Source: Lutraria lutraria (lineage: Eukaryota; Mollusca; Bivalvia; Venerida; Mactridae). From it: a DNA stretch of 64,000 nt. The position numbers and the translations under genes are program-made. Shown in pieces: positions 25,219 through 37,320 of this stretch; positions within the stretch are counted from its first letter, which is position 1; every line of letters starts with the position of its first letter. Below the pieces are notes generated by a model that worked only from the letters and a program-made list of their open reading frames with translations, ran no database searches and was not told the DNA's origin. The stretch covers positions 32,874,399 through 32,938,398 of the forward strand of contig OZ026841.1 in the NCBI GenBank assembly GCA_964023205.1, given 5' to 3'.

Positions 25219-28215
25219 ATATTGTTTAGCTGAAACCTTTAAATTGCATTCACCATTTCCACAAAATATATAATTTTTATCTTTACTTATAACTTACAGT
25301 TTATGCCTAACATTTCCAACACAAAATTAGATGTGCATTAATATATAATAATCTAAAATGCAAAATTGCATGCATTTAACATATGTGCATGATGTATGTG
25401 CAATTGGCATTTTTTCTTTCACCATAAATTACCAAGAAGACAACAAAACACTCTCAGGTGTAATTGCATGTGGCTTAATCAGGTTTTAATATTGCAAGCC
25501 TTTTACAGACTTAAAATTGACAAATTTACATCAACGTGCATGCAGCATGCACAAGGTTTAGTCAGACATTAACCCTGCAAACAAGGAGCCCGGATTGTGG
25601 CTTGCAAACAAAACATAGAAATTGTGAGAGGTAGTAATAACATCAATTGATCTGGGCTAGATCATTAACCTGCTCCCAGTGAAAATAACAAGGCATTAAA
25701 AACAAGGAATAATCAATTAACCAATATTATGGGCTGAATGCAAGTCATAAATAACCAACAATGCTGTCACATACAGGCACTTGATTTATACTGCCAGTCG
25801 CAGCATGTTCACACCTTGGCATAAAATCTTCCTTGATTACAAATCCACTAGATTTGAATATCTGTATCAATCTTTCAATGTTTTTTCTTCTACTTTGCAA
25901 TCAGGAATATTGAAGGTATGGCGAGATCGCTGGCTAAGTCACATCTATTAATTAAAGCCAAACACGTGATTGACAATCAGCTGTGTATCATCATTTATAA
26001 TAACGGATTTAATGTATCCTTGGTTACTGCATGATGGGCGTTCCTTACAGAGTGACACAATCTAACTATTATAATCTATAAAGAAGCACAACAAGGAGCT
26101 ATAAAAGCCTAATAATGTTATGAACATCCCTCTTTTAAATCATCTCATGTTTTTATATTGATACCTCAATCAGTGTGGGAAAGGCAAGTTTTTATTAGCA
26201 TTAGCAAAGTTCAAACTTTTTTTTCACTTATTGTCAAACATTGTTTGGGAAAAATCAGCATGAGTAAGTCAATCTATGCCAGAATAATAAACAATGTTGT
26301 CTTTTAAGATAAAAAAATTACCAAACATTCAAAATACTGAATACTTTGGTAATTTTTTTATTTAGCCCAAACTCAGGATAGCAAACTCGCTTATGTTTCG
26401 GAATATCCTTAATTATCACACATAACAGTTTGTATAATACGTCCTACCTGGTAATTTATTCTTGAATGAAATTTACCAATTTCATTTGATTTGGAGAATA
26501 CATCGCATAAAATGAGCCCAGAACCTTAGATGTATGAAGAAAATAAGCCACTTTAACTTATATTTTCTGTAAGTTCAGTAATTAGGACAAACTTCACTAA
26601 AATGCAGTTTGATAACAAACAGCCATGTTGAATTAATCATAAGGGATGGGGATTAGTTATTCTTCTAAAGCATTCAAATTCACTTCACCCAGGGGTGGGA
26701 CCATCCTCTCAAATTGGATACATACTATTCATTTATTAATCATTCATATATTCTACATTATAAATGTTATGACCTTTGAAGCTAAACTGTCGGATAAACT
26801 AAATAAACTTAGTTACTGTAATTGCCAAGAGCATTCTGGGTAAAAGGGCCAAATATAGACATACACAGTCTACAAACTAACTGGTGTTAATAAAATATAC
26901 AGTAATTAAAGGCACTAAATCAAATGTATTGACTGGCACAGCACAGAATATCGGCACTCGTCCCAGCACTTAGCTATGTATAGCCAAGGCAGACAAAATT
27001 TAATATCTTAATTATCAGCGTTCAATATCATTACAATAAAGCTGAAATGTTCAAACAGCGTTTCACAACAGCATGTGCATTGATAATCACCAGGGACACA
27101 CTATGTGGGTGAAACATATGGTCTGCATCTACACAAGCTTGTCTATTTTCAGTTTAATTCCAAGACTGTAAACTGCATATCCAATTACTTAGTCATAACA
27201 CAATGATACTCTGCATGAACACGCAATGGAAAGTACAGACAATTCTGTTTAATTTTTCAATCAATTACGTAACATAGATTTGAGCAGACGGGGGAAAAAT
27301 AGACCAAGCATCATGAAAGTATTGAACCTACATGTTGCGAGTTCAAAAACACTTTAAATCACGACCCCCCCCCCCAGTCCTTGTGTGTTTCGTCCAGAAT
27401 GAAAGCTTGTAAGTTGCACAAATAGATCCAATAAATCAAATCAATTACTGACATAAGAATGTTCATTATCATTCTGAGGGGCTTCCAGGAAAGATTGGGC
27501 CTATCGATGCCTAACAGCGTTGCCTCAATAAATACTATCTTTATTATTATTAAATGCCTATAGCCAATCGATATCGGGTATAAAGAATTGTGCATGATAT
27601 GAAAATTATTGATACATGAATCATTTCATTATAAACACTATTATAATTATGAAACAATTATTTTTGGGAATATTATAAATTTTATGCAGATTTAACCAAA
27701 AAAAATATTATAGCATCAAAAACTATAATTAGATTATAACATTAGATTTTTCAACAAAATTACAATTTTCCAGGAATACACATGCAGACTTACATAAATC
27801 AAACCATTTTATACACCTTCTACAAATATAACAGTTATTATCTTTGCATTTGATAGTCTGAAATTGCTCAAAATAATTTACTAGTAATAATCCTTTACAA
27901 ATATTTTTATTCCTCAAACAAAAGACACAATATTTATGGATTATTCAAGGCTAAGTAACAATAAATTGAACATAATAAGGATCTTTTCAATATTTTTTTC
28001 TTGTTAATCAGACAAAATAGTCAGGTTTACAAAAATAAAGATAAGTAAAGTCATAGCTAGAAAACAAATATTTTAACAAAACTTCTCACACAATTAACAA
28101 GACTGGCAATCTCATGAAATACCAAAAGTCCCTCGTAAGAGTTCATTTGCAAGTTTATTTGTATATAGAGGCAATTTCCTGTTAATTCTATGTCAGTAAT
28201 TACTTAACAAATTCA
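25219..28215. other. AT-rich non-coding stretch
   Basis: No supported gene. It contains a 15-bp hairpin and a C11 run at 27365-27375. A donor-like 'tcctacctgg' near 26445 (minus) lacks an acceptor-bounded open exon. Confidence 0.45.
26311..26359. other. perfect 15-bp inverted repeat
   Basis: AAAAAAATTACCAAA (26311-26325) pairs exactly with TTTGGTAATTTTTTT (26345-26359) over a 19-base loop. No adjacent gene suggests an RNA function; it may be a MITE remnant. Confidence 0.5.
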
Positions 28216-28361
28216 TTGATTGGTCCAAGCAAACACCAATTAAAGGTAACAACATTTGTCTATGGAAAACTAGGAGAACCAGTCTTTTCAAGTGTTAAAT
28301 ACAGGACAGAAATGTCAATTACAAAATGTCAATTACCGACAAGATATTCTCCAGCCTGCAG

Positions 28362-28413
28362 TGACAAAATGGGGGATTTTGTAGTTAAGACAGAAGAACT
28401 TCAGATATCTATG
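28362..28413 (+). CDS. candidate plus-strand exon, unknown protein
   Basis: A strong acceptor (ctccagcctgcag, ending 28361) and a fair donor (ATG|GTATGT) bound 52 bases open in one frame, reading DKMGDFVVKTEELQISM. The ATG at 28369 has A at -3 and G at +4, so it could also be a start codon. The same frame is open from 28216 to 28488 (90 codons, including KLGEPVF and KCQLPTRYSPACSD). No partner exon was found, and the best exons elsewhere are on the minus strand. The product is not recognised. Confidence 0.27.
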
Positions 28414-28792
28414 GTATGTATTTATACTGATCTAAGAATGAAATACGGGGTTTTCTGTATGTTTTTGGTAAGGCACCCTAACCCTTAATGTGGGTATGAA
28501 GCCTCTTGCGGGGGAACAATTCTTGCCTGAATCATAATTTTTTGAAAAAAGAATCCTATACAAGTAGAAAGACACTTATTCTTTATAGTATTATATTTAA
28601 TTAGCTTACCATTTGAAGTACAGAATTACCCATAAATATAAATCATTGAAAAGTCAAGGGTATATTTATGCGCTGAATTTTCTGATCATCAGTTAATCTG
28701 TTATTTTAATCTTAAGATCCAGTTTAACAAGTATCTTCGATATGTTACCATTGTTTCCATTTAAGGCATTTACTCTTTAGCCTATTCGAATA

Positions 28793-28887
28793 GAATTCAT
28801 GAAGTCATGAATTGTTCTTGAACTAATATTGCATACTTCATGAATAGTTCATACATAGTTCAAGAATAGTTCATGAACTATTAATAA
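28793..28887 (-). repeat. TTCATGAA-type repeat, inverted copy
   Basis: Read on the minus strand it gives 'gaactattcatgaagtatgc' like the other copies. Several extra TTCATGAA and GTTCAAGAA palindromes make the whole segment able to fold. Confidence 0.6.
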
Positions 28888-29347
28888 CTATTTAACAGAG
28901 GAATACTTATATAACTTTCCAAATGAGATCCTTAGTTCTTAAATGTCCAGAAAAGCTCATATTCTTATATTTTCCATATTAAATCCTCCTAGATAAAAAT
29001 AATGACTATAATAGATTCTATATTCACCATGGGTTAACAGCCATATCTGACAACAATTCCCAATAACTTACTCTATCAAATACTGCATGGTAGTATGATC
29101 CTGACTTCTATTACATTTTACAACAAACCAACGACTTAAACCAGTGTGTAAAATTTTCTTTTTTACATTTTATCAAATCAAAACATTTTTGAATGACTTT
29201 TATGTATCATCAACTATTAAGAAATCTAAAGCTTTATCTTCCGATAGTTTGTCTAATATTGTACTGAGTTCAGTTAAGACAATTTCATTAGGTGGTTAAA
29301 TTTGACTAAAAGCAAACAAGATGACATTAAAACCATGTCAAATATTT

Positions 29348-29420
29348 ATTCTTAGTTCATGAATAGCTCATGAAGTATGCAAGAACAGTTCAAGAAAAAT
29401 TCATATTTTCATGAATTTCA
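29348..29420 (+). repeat. TTCATGAA-type short dispersed repeat
   Basis: The phrases 'gctcatgaagtatgcaagaa' and 'cagttcaagaaaaattcat' match the copy at 5951 in order. Both continue into 'tttcatgaatt'. Confidence 0.6.
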
Positions 29421-29569
29421 TTCGAAAGTGAATTGTGACTATGTGAAGGCATTTCACATTATGATCTCTGAGAAAATTAACAAAGGGCATTCATGGTCCA
29501 CTGTATGCCAAACATCACACCACCAGTCAGGTTCAATTAGTGACCTTTCCAGTTTTAACACTCACTCAG

Positions 29570-29690
29570 TTAGTTGAGATAGAGCAAAGGCAAGACCTTG
29601 GTATCTCCGATGACCTCCCCAACAGGACACAGAATGATGATCATTGTCTCTGGTCCTAGTCTGGTGGGTCCTGGGGCGGTGAACTGACAG
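29570..29690 (-). CDS. candidate terminal exon, or SINE-derived segment
   Basis: On the minus strand a strong acceptor (pyrimidine run ..cccctcacag) ends at 29691. After one base, 39 codons are open to a TAA at 29570-29572. They include TAPGPTRLGPETMIIILCPV and GEVIGDTK, a protein-like and GC-richer stretch than its surroundings. The one-base start fits the phase-2 end of the 30102-30145 candidate. Against it, the lower-coordinate end reads on the plus strand as 'actcagttagttgagatag..agc', which resembles a tRNA-like SINE head, and a GTGAGT donor nearby opens a different frame. The product is not recognised. Confidence 0.27.
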
Positions 29691-30101
29691 CTGTGAGGGG
29701 GGGAAGGTGATTACATCATCAGAGACTCACGGAACATATTAACCATCACATTAGAACAACCACTTATTTCCAGAATGTCTATCAGAATCATTCTCATATT
29801 CTAACACATTCATGATCAAGAGACCATCTCAAAGCTTGTGTAGACAAGTATAAAGTTGCTGGTATAAAGACCTGGAAAGGCCCTGTATTAAAGTAAAAGG
29901 AGCATAAAAACTGTGGTAAATATTCTCTTTTAATTCTGTATTTTCCACATGCTAAATTTTAGCCTCCATAGAAAGTCAGGAATTTTTGGTAGATCCATGA
30001 GAAAATTCACTAACTAAACCATTCAACAGATGTGAATTAACTTAAGATCATATTTAGATAAACCTTCTACAATGGCCCAGCATGGTGTAATACTCACTCA
30101 C

Positions 30102-30145
30102 TAACTATATGAATGGATAGCAGGCAGCCCCAGAAGATATAAATT
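30102..30145 (-). CDS. candidate 44-base exon
   Basis: The acceptor (ttgttgtgtggtgtag) and donor (TTA|GTGAGTGAG) bound an open phase-0 start reading NLYLLGLPAIHSYS. It would follow the phase-0 end of exon 38719-38771, and its phase-2 end fits the 29570-29690 candidate. It is short enough to arise by chance; the phase agreement is its only extra support. Confidence 0.18.
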
Positions 30146-30967
30146 CTACACCACACAACAAAATCCCCTAACATATCTCAAGTATTTTTTTTTCAAAATA
30201 AGATAACATTATTTTTTGTATTCTTTGACATCCTACAAACTGAAAGCTCCCTATTCAAAGTAAAGACGAGATAGGATGTTTTTGTAACAAGGTTGATTCA
30301 ATTATATGTGCACACATAATGTCAATATTGACACAGTTTTCCACTATTCAGAAAACAACTTATTTTGAACTTTAAAAAAATGAATATCAAAAGAATAAAC
30401 AAGAACCTTATGTGCCCTAAAATTTAAAAAAAAAATATAAAAAAAGTTTCAATTATAAAAAATCTTCAGTCTGAGGAATTATAACAATATTCATCCCTGT
30501 TTTAGGTTGCAAAGACACAACATGTATTGTTAGATATGGTAATACTATGTACATTGTTATAACAGATCACATGAAGTTGTATAGGCTTTTCATTCTGGCT
30601 TACTGTCACACCAACATCCATGGTTATTGGAATCTATAAGCAATAATAACCAATCATTATTTGCAGACCAACTGAAAATAAGTTAAATTCATTTCAGTGG
30701 CTAATCCAGTAACACAGGTATATAATATGTCAATTTAGGACTGTGAAATGTAAACCAGAAGAAAATTAAGCAAATCATTTCAGTAGAGGTTATTTTTCTC
30801 TAATTACTAGTATTTGTGTTCCTGTGTCAGAATATCAACGATCCTTATACAAACATAAGAGCCTAAAAGCATCTTAATTATGTTCTTACAAGTAAACTAA
30901 CAGCATTAGATGACATTTAAGTTCCTTTGTATTGGAGAAGTCTAGTACAACCAGTAAGAAAAACTAG

Positions 30968-31205
30968 AGTGTTCACAAGGTTTTGTAATGATCTAGTTTT
31001 TGACCCCAAATGACCCATTATCAAACTTGTCCAAGATATTGTCAATATACAAATGTTCTGACCTAGTTTTGCGAAAATCTTTTTTAAAATGTGGCCTCTA
31101 TATATTAAGTGTGTTCTTAAGGTAAAAGTTGACGCCACACGACGACGAACAAAGACTGCATGATCACAAAAGCTCACCCTGAGCACTAAGTCTTGTGCTC
31201 ATGTG
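30968..31205 (+). repeat. 3' part of an agggccat-family element
   Basis: The text 'gagtgttcacaaggttttg', 'ctagtttttgaccccaaatg' and 'acaaaagctcaccctgag', followed by 'gtgctcatgtgac', matches the last third and terminal hairpin of the copies at 32661 and 40359. The 5' part is absent. Confidence 0.65.
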
Positions 31206-32660
31206 ACACATCTGAAAGTACATGCATAGTTACAATTAATGGTACATGTATTTATTATCTAGCCAAGTCTTAACAACTGGCATTGATTGAGAACATAAAA
31301 ATGTCAGAATACTCATATACACTACATATGACAGGAAATCCATTTTCTAGGCACTCCTTTTCCTGATGTGCTACATATCAAAGAAATCAGATGGATGAGA
31401 TTAATAGATCAAGACTAAATGTGAAACCTTACAAATAGACAGAGGCTTGAAACACCATGTAACATAAAAGAAGGAAGAGACAGAAAAAAAAATGTACATG
31501 TTTGGGGATTTACACATATTTATGTTAGTGTTACTGACATACACAGATATTCAGTACTGGAATTCGTAATGCGCCCACACCATATTATGGCATGCATTTG
31601 ACAGGTTCACTTAAATATAGGCACCAAGAAAAAAGAACCTGGCTATGTCACAAGTCTATATTTATACTACTTCATTGAGGGCAAGTCCACAACGTACATA
31701 AACTAAAACACTAACGGACAGTTATAACTGTTTTAAACAATAGAATCAAACACTTTTTACCACGATAACAACTATTTACAGGAAAAAGCCGCGTCTAACA
31801 TGGTATTGAGTACAAGAAAAGTCAAAATGACAAAGACAAATGTGAAACAATAAATTTTACTGACAATCATGAATGTACTGTGTGTCTATACACAAGTCTA
31901 CATGTAATGACACGGTTAGAAGTCTTGCAGTCAAAGCAATGTATATCAAATTGTAAAACATTTATTTTATGACACTCAGATTTCGTATCATGATAAACTA
32001 ACCACTTGGTTGTTTGGTATATCTGACAATTGAAACAATTAAATTCATTGTATACTGGTTTAGTCACAAAAAAATCAATGTCTGCTCGGATGATCCTATC
32101 ATTTATACTCTAGATGTCAAAGAACAAGAAAATTATACCAACAATTGACACAAATTCAGACATTTAGACTGGAATTTGATAAGCAGACAAAAGTTACAAA
32201 GAATGATATTAAAATAGTTAAAGGTAAGTGATCTGGACCGCTAGGTGCGTTGTTTGAACGTGACGTTCACTATGACATACGTGCATTCTTAATTAAATTA
32301 AAGCATTGAACGCGGATAACTTTATCTTATAAACCTAGAGGGGTTCAGTCGTAATAGATAAAGCTGAATTTGATCAATATAACCATGAAATATGAGTACT
32401 GCGGATATATACAATTGTATAAGGTGAAGTAACTCTCTATGCAAAATTACTAAGGAATACAAACTGAACAAAGGGAAGTAACTAATGAAGTGAAAGATAA
32501 CTCTCTGGAATATACATCTGATCCAGTGAAATATGAGATATTTATAAAAGAAATTAAGAACACTAGTCATTTATTTATACAAAGGTAATTTACCAAGGTA
32601 CAACAGACCTTCATCTGCATCTGGGACCAAGTTCCATTTAACATATGATTGACATAATAA
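31206..32660. other. non-coding stretch
   Basis: No supported gene. Short minus-strand ORFs at 31867-32067 and 32322-32570 have F/I/Y-rich composition typical of chance translation. Confidence 0.5.
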
Positions 32661-33420
32661 ACAAGAGGGCCAAGATGGCCCTAAATCGCTCACATGACAA
32701 TCACTGTTCACTCAGTGAACCTTGTTTTGCATCGGTGACCTAGTTTTTTACCCCAGATGACCCACGTTCGAATTTGTCTTACATATCATTAAGACAAACA
32801 TTCTGACAAGGTTTGGTGAAGATACAATCAAAATTTGACATCTACAGTGTTAATAAGGTTTTCCTAAAATTTGACCTAATGACCTAGTTTTTTACCCTGA
32901 GATGAACAATCTGACAAAGTTTGGCCAAGATCAAATTAAAACCATGGCATTTGGAGCTTTTACAATATGTTTACCTAAGATTTGACCTGGTGACCCAGTT
33001 TTTTACCCCGGCTGACCCATGTTCAACCTTAATCCACATATCATTGAGGCAAACATTCTGACAAGGTTTGGTGAAGATCCAATCAAAACTGTGACATCTA
33101 CAGTGTTAACAAAGTTTTCCAAAGATTTGACCTGGTGACCTAGTTATTGACCCCAGATGACCCATATTTGTACTTGGCTGTTATATTATTAAAACTAAGC
33201 TGTTCACAAGGTTTTCCCTTATTTGGCCCTGGTGACCTAGTTTTTTACCCCAAATGGCCCAATATTGAACTCTTGTGAGATTTTGTCAATATTAACATTC
33301 TGACCCAAATTAGCTAAAATTGAGCTAAAAATGTGGCCCCTAGTGTGTTCACAAGGTAAAGTTTGGCGATGTACGAGGAACGACACCGGACAATGACTGA
33401 TCACAAAAGCTCACCCTGTC
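32661..33420 (+). repeat. agggccat-family element, 3'-truncated
   Basis: It starts 'aacaagagggccaagatggc' and proceeds through repeated ~145-base units, each with a 'gtgaccyagttttt.accc' phrase followed by 'tctgacaaggtttgg' and 'catctacagtgttaa'. It stops at 'aaagctcaccctgtc', just before the other arm of the terminal hairpin. Unit number is lower than in the copy at 40359. Confidence 0.75.
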
Positions 33421-34085
33421 AAAATTGCAAATTGTTCTGATAGTTGGATAACTAAATGATATATTTTGGACCTCAAGGACACACATCAAACTATATGTTC
33501 AAGTTGAACATCAATATTCTTTAATTTAGCCAGGTAAACTTTTCAATATATTGATCAGTTAATGACATCTTAAACATAATATTATTTTGAATTTTGCAAA
33601 CTAAAAATGGACGGTGAGCAAGATTTTCTGAAGAACTCAACACTGTACATATACATGTATTTATATATTTGTTGACATGTATGTGTATGGGCCGGAGGCC
33701 TAGAACTGCAAAATAAAGATATGCATATCTAACATCAGAAAATAGTAAAAAATAACAGTTTTTCATTGAAAACATATAATGTCTGGTAACAACACAAAAC
33801 AGGTTTGTTGTCATCCATGGCTCCAACAATCCTGATAATTGATTCATCTTCTCTTCTTTAGTCCACCATGCATGTTGCATAATATGGTAACAATGACTTA
33901 TTCTTTGAAACACCATAGCATTATCTCATTATTGAGAATCATGTTATTAATTGCAAAATGACAAGGTCTGAATAAGGCAAGACATATGAATTTGTTTGAT
34001 TCCTGAACATTTTTTAAAAAAGTGTGTGTTTGCTCAAGAGCATAAAGTCAATATAACTAGACGAAGAACATTATGCTGTGAGTGA
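33421..34085. other. stretch holding the longest non-repeat ORF but no supported gene
   Basis: A minus-strand ORF of 131 codons spans 33521-33916. Its first third (HIMQHAWWTKEEKMNQLSG) is plausible protein; the rest is low-information. I see no splice sites that would frame it. The segment 'gggccggaggcctagaactg' near 33689 reads like a dispersed-repeat phrase. Confidence 0.4.
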
Positions 34086-34089
34086 AAAC

Positions 34090-34350
34090 TAGAGCTTTGT
34101 CACAGAAGTGACTAATACCCCTGCCACCGCTGCAATAGTAAATTGTATGGCTAAGTTCAAGGGCACATAACTCTGGAATGTGTTGATCACTTAATGGTCA
34201 CATGATGGCATATTTCAAGTTTCATTGCAATCACTTAAGGAATATGGAAGTAGTTTGCTCCACAAACTTGTGATATTGTATGCCGACGGACCAACCGCCC
34301 GACCAACTGACAGATTGACTCCAATATACCCCCTCTCAAACTTAGCAGAA
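34090..34350 (+). repeat. dispersed repeat (catatttcaagtttcattg type)
   Basis: Phrases such as 'agggcacataactctgg', 'caagtttcattgcaatcac', 'gacggaccaaccgcccgacc' and 'ccaatataccccctctcaaa' parallel those at 41504-41730 (agtttcattgaaatcctgtc; cggaccaactgaccaaccg; ccaatatagccccaatat). It is probably a non-autonomous element; class unknown. Confidence 0.55.
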
Positions 34351-35148
34351 GTATAATTAATAGAAGACATTGTGTATAAGGGTCATTTGTCCTCCATCAC
34401 AGGTTATACATATTAAGAAGTTGGCAGTTACTTGTGAAGAACAGGGTTAGGGCTGGTAAAGAATTAAGGAACATTCTTTATGTTAATTGTCAACTGGTAT
34501 ACAAATTTTAGTTTATTTTGACTTAAACATGTGTTCATAACTTTGTGATGGAACAAATATCAATTTTTCTCTACTGTTTAAATATTCTCAGGGCAAAAAT
34601 AGATTGAAAATATATAAAATCAAGTTCACGCATAACTTGTGAGGTTTGTAAGAACCTGGCTGTTTTACACAGGGGACAGCAGGGACTGGAATCAAAGATA
34701 ATTTTGTATAGGTTCAGAATAACTGATCCCAGATTATCAGCATTAAATCTAATGAAGAATGCAGACGGACTTACGGCACATTTTGAACAATATAAGATAT
34801 CCTGACAATCAATAGATCAATAAAAGGATTGCAATACAGACATATTGGAAAATATGACATTGAATTTGATTAAATTTATCGGAATTATACATGAGGAAGA
34901 ATTATTTTTGTTAATTTTCATAAAGAATTTGAATACCATGCAATCACAAGCATTTTGAGTTTTTCTTGTTATGTCACTCTTGACCCTTCGTGTTAAAGTG
35001 GATACCTTTCAGACTGCTGACAATATTACTGTCTTAGTTCTATAGCTAGAACAGACCTCAGATGGCTTAAATGCTCAGTTTCAGAGGATGCAGACCAAGA
35101 ATAAATGGCAAAGTGAATAGAACTTCTCAGTTGTTACAGGGTACCAGT

Positions 35149-35285
35149 AATCAAAGTACTGGAAGTACTCATGAAAACTGAACTTGCTTTACGTAGTACT
35201 TTGTGGTCCACATCAATTCCAAATGCATGTAGCGCATCAAGTGAGTGACGGCTATAGAAAGCTGAACTATCATTCATTTTCCAAA
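35149..35285 (+). repeat. 'agtactttcagtact' family copy adjoining the 75-bp satellite
   Basis: It runs from 'aatcaaagtactggaagtac' to '..tcattcattttccaaa', matching 60264-60450 with an internal deletion. The 75-bp array begins exactly where this copy ends, so the array may have grown from the element edge. Confidence 0.65.
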
Positions 35286-37018
35286 AGGTTTCTAATTCAA
35301 CCTGTCCTCCAACCTTATGAATTAAACTATAAAATAAGCAAGTTTACTATATCAAATACAAGGTTTCTAATTCAACCTGTCCTCCAACCTTATGAATTAA
35401 ACTATAAAATAAGCAAGTTTACTATATCAAATACAAGGTTTCTAATTCAACCTGTCCTCCAACCTTATGAATTAAACTATAAAATAAGCAAGTTTACTAT
35501 ATCAAATACAAGGTTTCTAGTTCAACTTGTCCTCCAACCTTATGAATTAAACTATAAAATAAGCAAGTTTACTATATCAAATACAAGGTTTCTAATTCAA
35601 CTTGTCCTCCAACCTTATGAATTAAACTATAAAATAAGCAAGTTTACTATATCAAATACAAGGTTTCTAATTCAACCTGTCCTCCAACCTTATGAATTAA
35701 ACTATAAAATAAGCAAGTTTACTATATCAAATACAAGGTTTCTAATTCAACCTGTCCTCCAACCTTATGAATTAAACTATAAAATAAGCAAGTTTACTAT
35801 ATCAAATACAAGGTTTCTAATTCAACCTGTCCTCCAACCTTATGAATTAAACTATAAAATAAGCAAGTTTACTATATCAAATACAAGGTTTCTAATTCAA
35901 CCTGTCCTCCAACCTTATGAATTAAACCATAAAATAAGCAAGTTTACTATATCAAATACAAGGTTTCTAATTCAACCTGTCCTCCAACCTTATGAATTAA
36001 ACTATAAAATAAGCAAGTTTACTATATCAAATACAAGGTTTCTAATTCAACCTGTCCTCCAACCTTATGAATTAAACTATAAAATAAGCAAGTTTACTAT
36101 ATCAAATACAAGGTTTCTAGTTCAACTTGTCCTCCAACCTTATGAATTAAACTATAAAATAAGCATGTTTACTATATCAAATACAAGGTTTCTAATTCAA
36201 CCTGTCCTCCAACCTTATGAATTAAACTATAAAATAAGCAAGTTTACTATATCAAATACAAGGTTTCTAGTTCAACTTGTCCTCCAACCTTATGAATTAA
36301 ACTATAAAATAAGCAAGTTTACTATATCAAATACAAGGTTTCTAATTCAACATGTCCTCCAACCTTATGAATTAAACTATAAAATAAGCAAGTTTACTAT
36401 ATCAAATACAAGGTTTCTAATTCAACCTGTCCTCCAACCTTATGAATTAAACTATAAAATAAGCAAGTTTACTATATCAAATACAAGGTTTCTAGTTCAA
36501 CTTGTCCTCCAACCTTATGAATTAAACTATAAAATAAGCAAGTTTACTATATCAAATACAAGGTTTCTAATTCAACTTGTCCTCCAACCTTATGAATTAA
36601 AGTATAAAATAAGCAAGTTTACTATATCAAATACAAGGTTTCTAATTCAACCTGTCCTCCAACCTTATGAATTAAACTATAAAATAAGCAAGTTTACTAT
36701 ATCAAATACAAGGTTTCTAATTCAACCTGTCCTCCAACCTTATGAATTAAACTATAAAATAAGCAAGTTTACTATATCAAATACAAGGTTTCTAATTCAA
36801 CCTGTCCTCCAACCTTATGAATTAAACTATAAAATAAGCAAGTTTACTATATCAAATACAAGGTTTCTAATTCAACCTGTCCTCCAACCTTATGAATTAA
36901 ACCATAAAATAAGCAAGTTTACTATATCAAATACAAGGTTTCTAATTCAACCTGTCCTCCAACCTTATGAATTAAACTATAAAATAAGCAAGTTTACTAT
37001 ATCAAATACAAGGTTTCT
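35286..37018 (+). repeat. 75-bp satellite array, 23 copies
   Basis: Units start with 'aggtttctaattcaacctgt' at 35286+75n; the 24th partial unit begins at 37011. Because 75 is a multiple of three and the unit lacks a stop in one frame, it creates a 621-codon ORF (35184-37049) with a 25-residue repeat beginning RFLIQPVLQPYELNYK. Copies differ at a handful of sites, and every difference I found changes an amino acid (I to V, P to L or H, Y to H, N to K, K to M); none is silent. That argues against a protein under selection. Copies 4, 5 and 9 share variants with copies 17, 18 and 22, a 975-base block offset. Confidence 0.95.
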
Positions 37019-37320
37019 TTCTTTGCTAAAAATATCCACATCAAGTTAAAAAGAATTACCACAAAATTTGTTAATTTGCATGAGTTAAAATCATACATTT
37101 AACTTTTTACAATAAATGATATTGTCTGTGGTGTTATTTATGTAACATATAATCATTTTCTTTAACTGTAACAACAGAGGCAGATTTTTAAAAAAGTTTT
37201 GTTGATAGACCGGTTAAGTAAATAAATGTACGAACAAGTTGATTCATATAATAATCTCAATTTAAACAAATTCCATATTCTCATGTTTCAATGTATAAAC
37301 ACCAAACACTTTTATAGTCC

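Noticed and set aside
33521..33916. 131-codon minus-strand ORF
   Set aside because: It has no splice sites framing it and a late portion typical of chance AT-rich translation; kept only as a note.
35184..37049. 621-aa protein gene
   Set aside because: It is produced by a 75-bp satellite whose unit length is divisible by three; variants show no sign of coding constraint.
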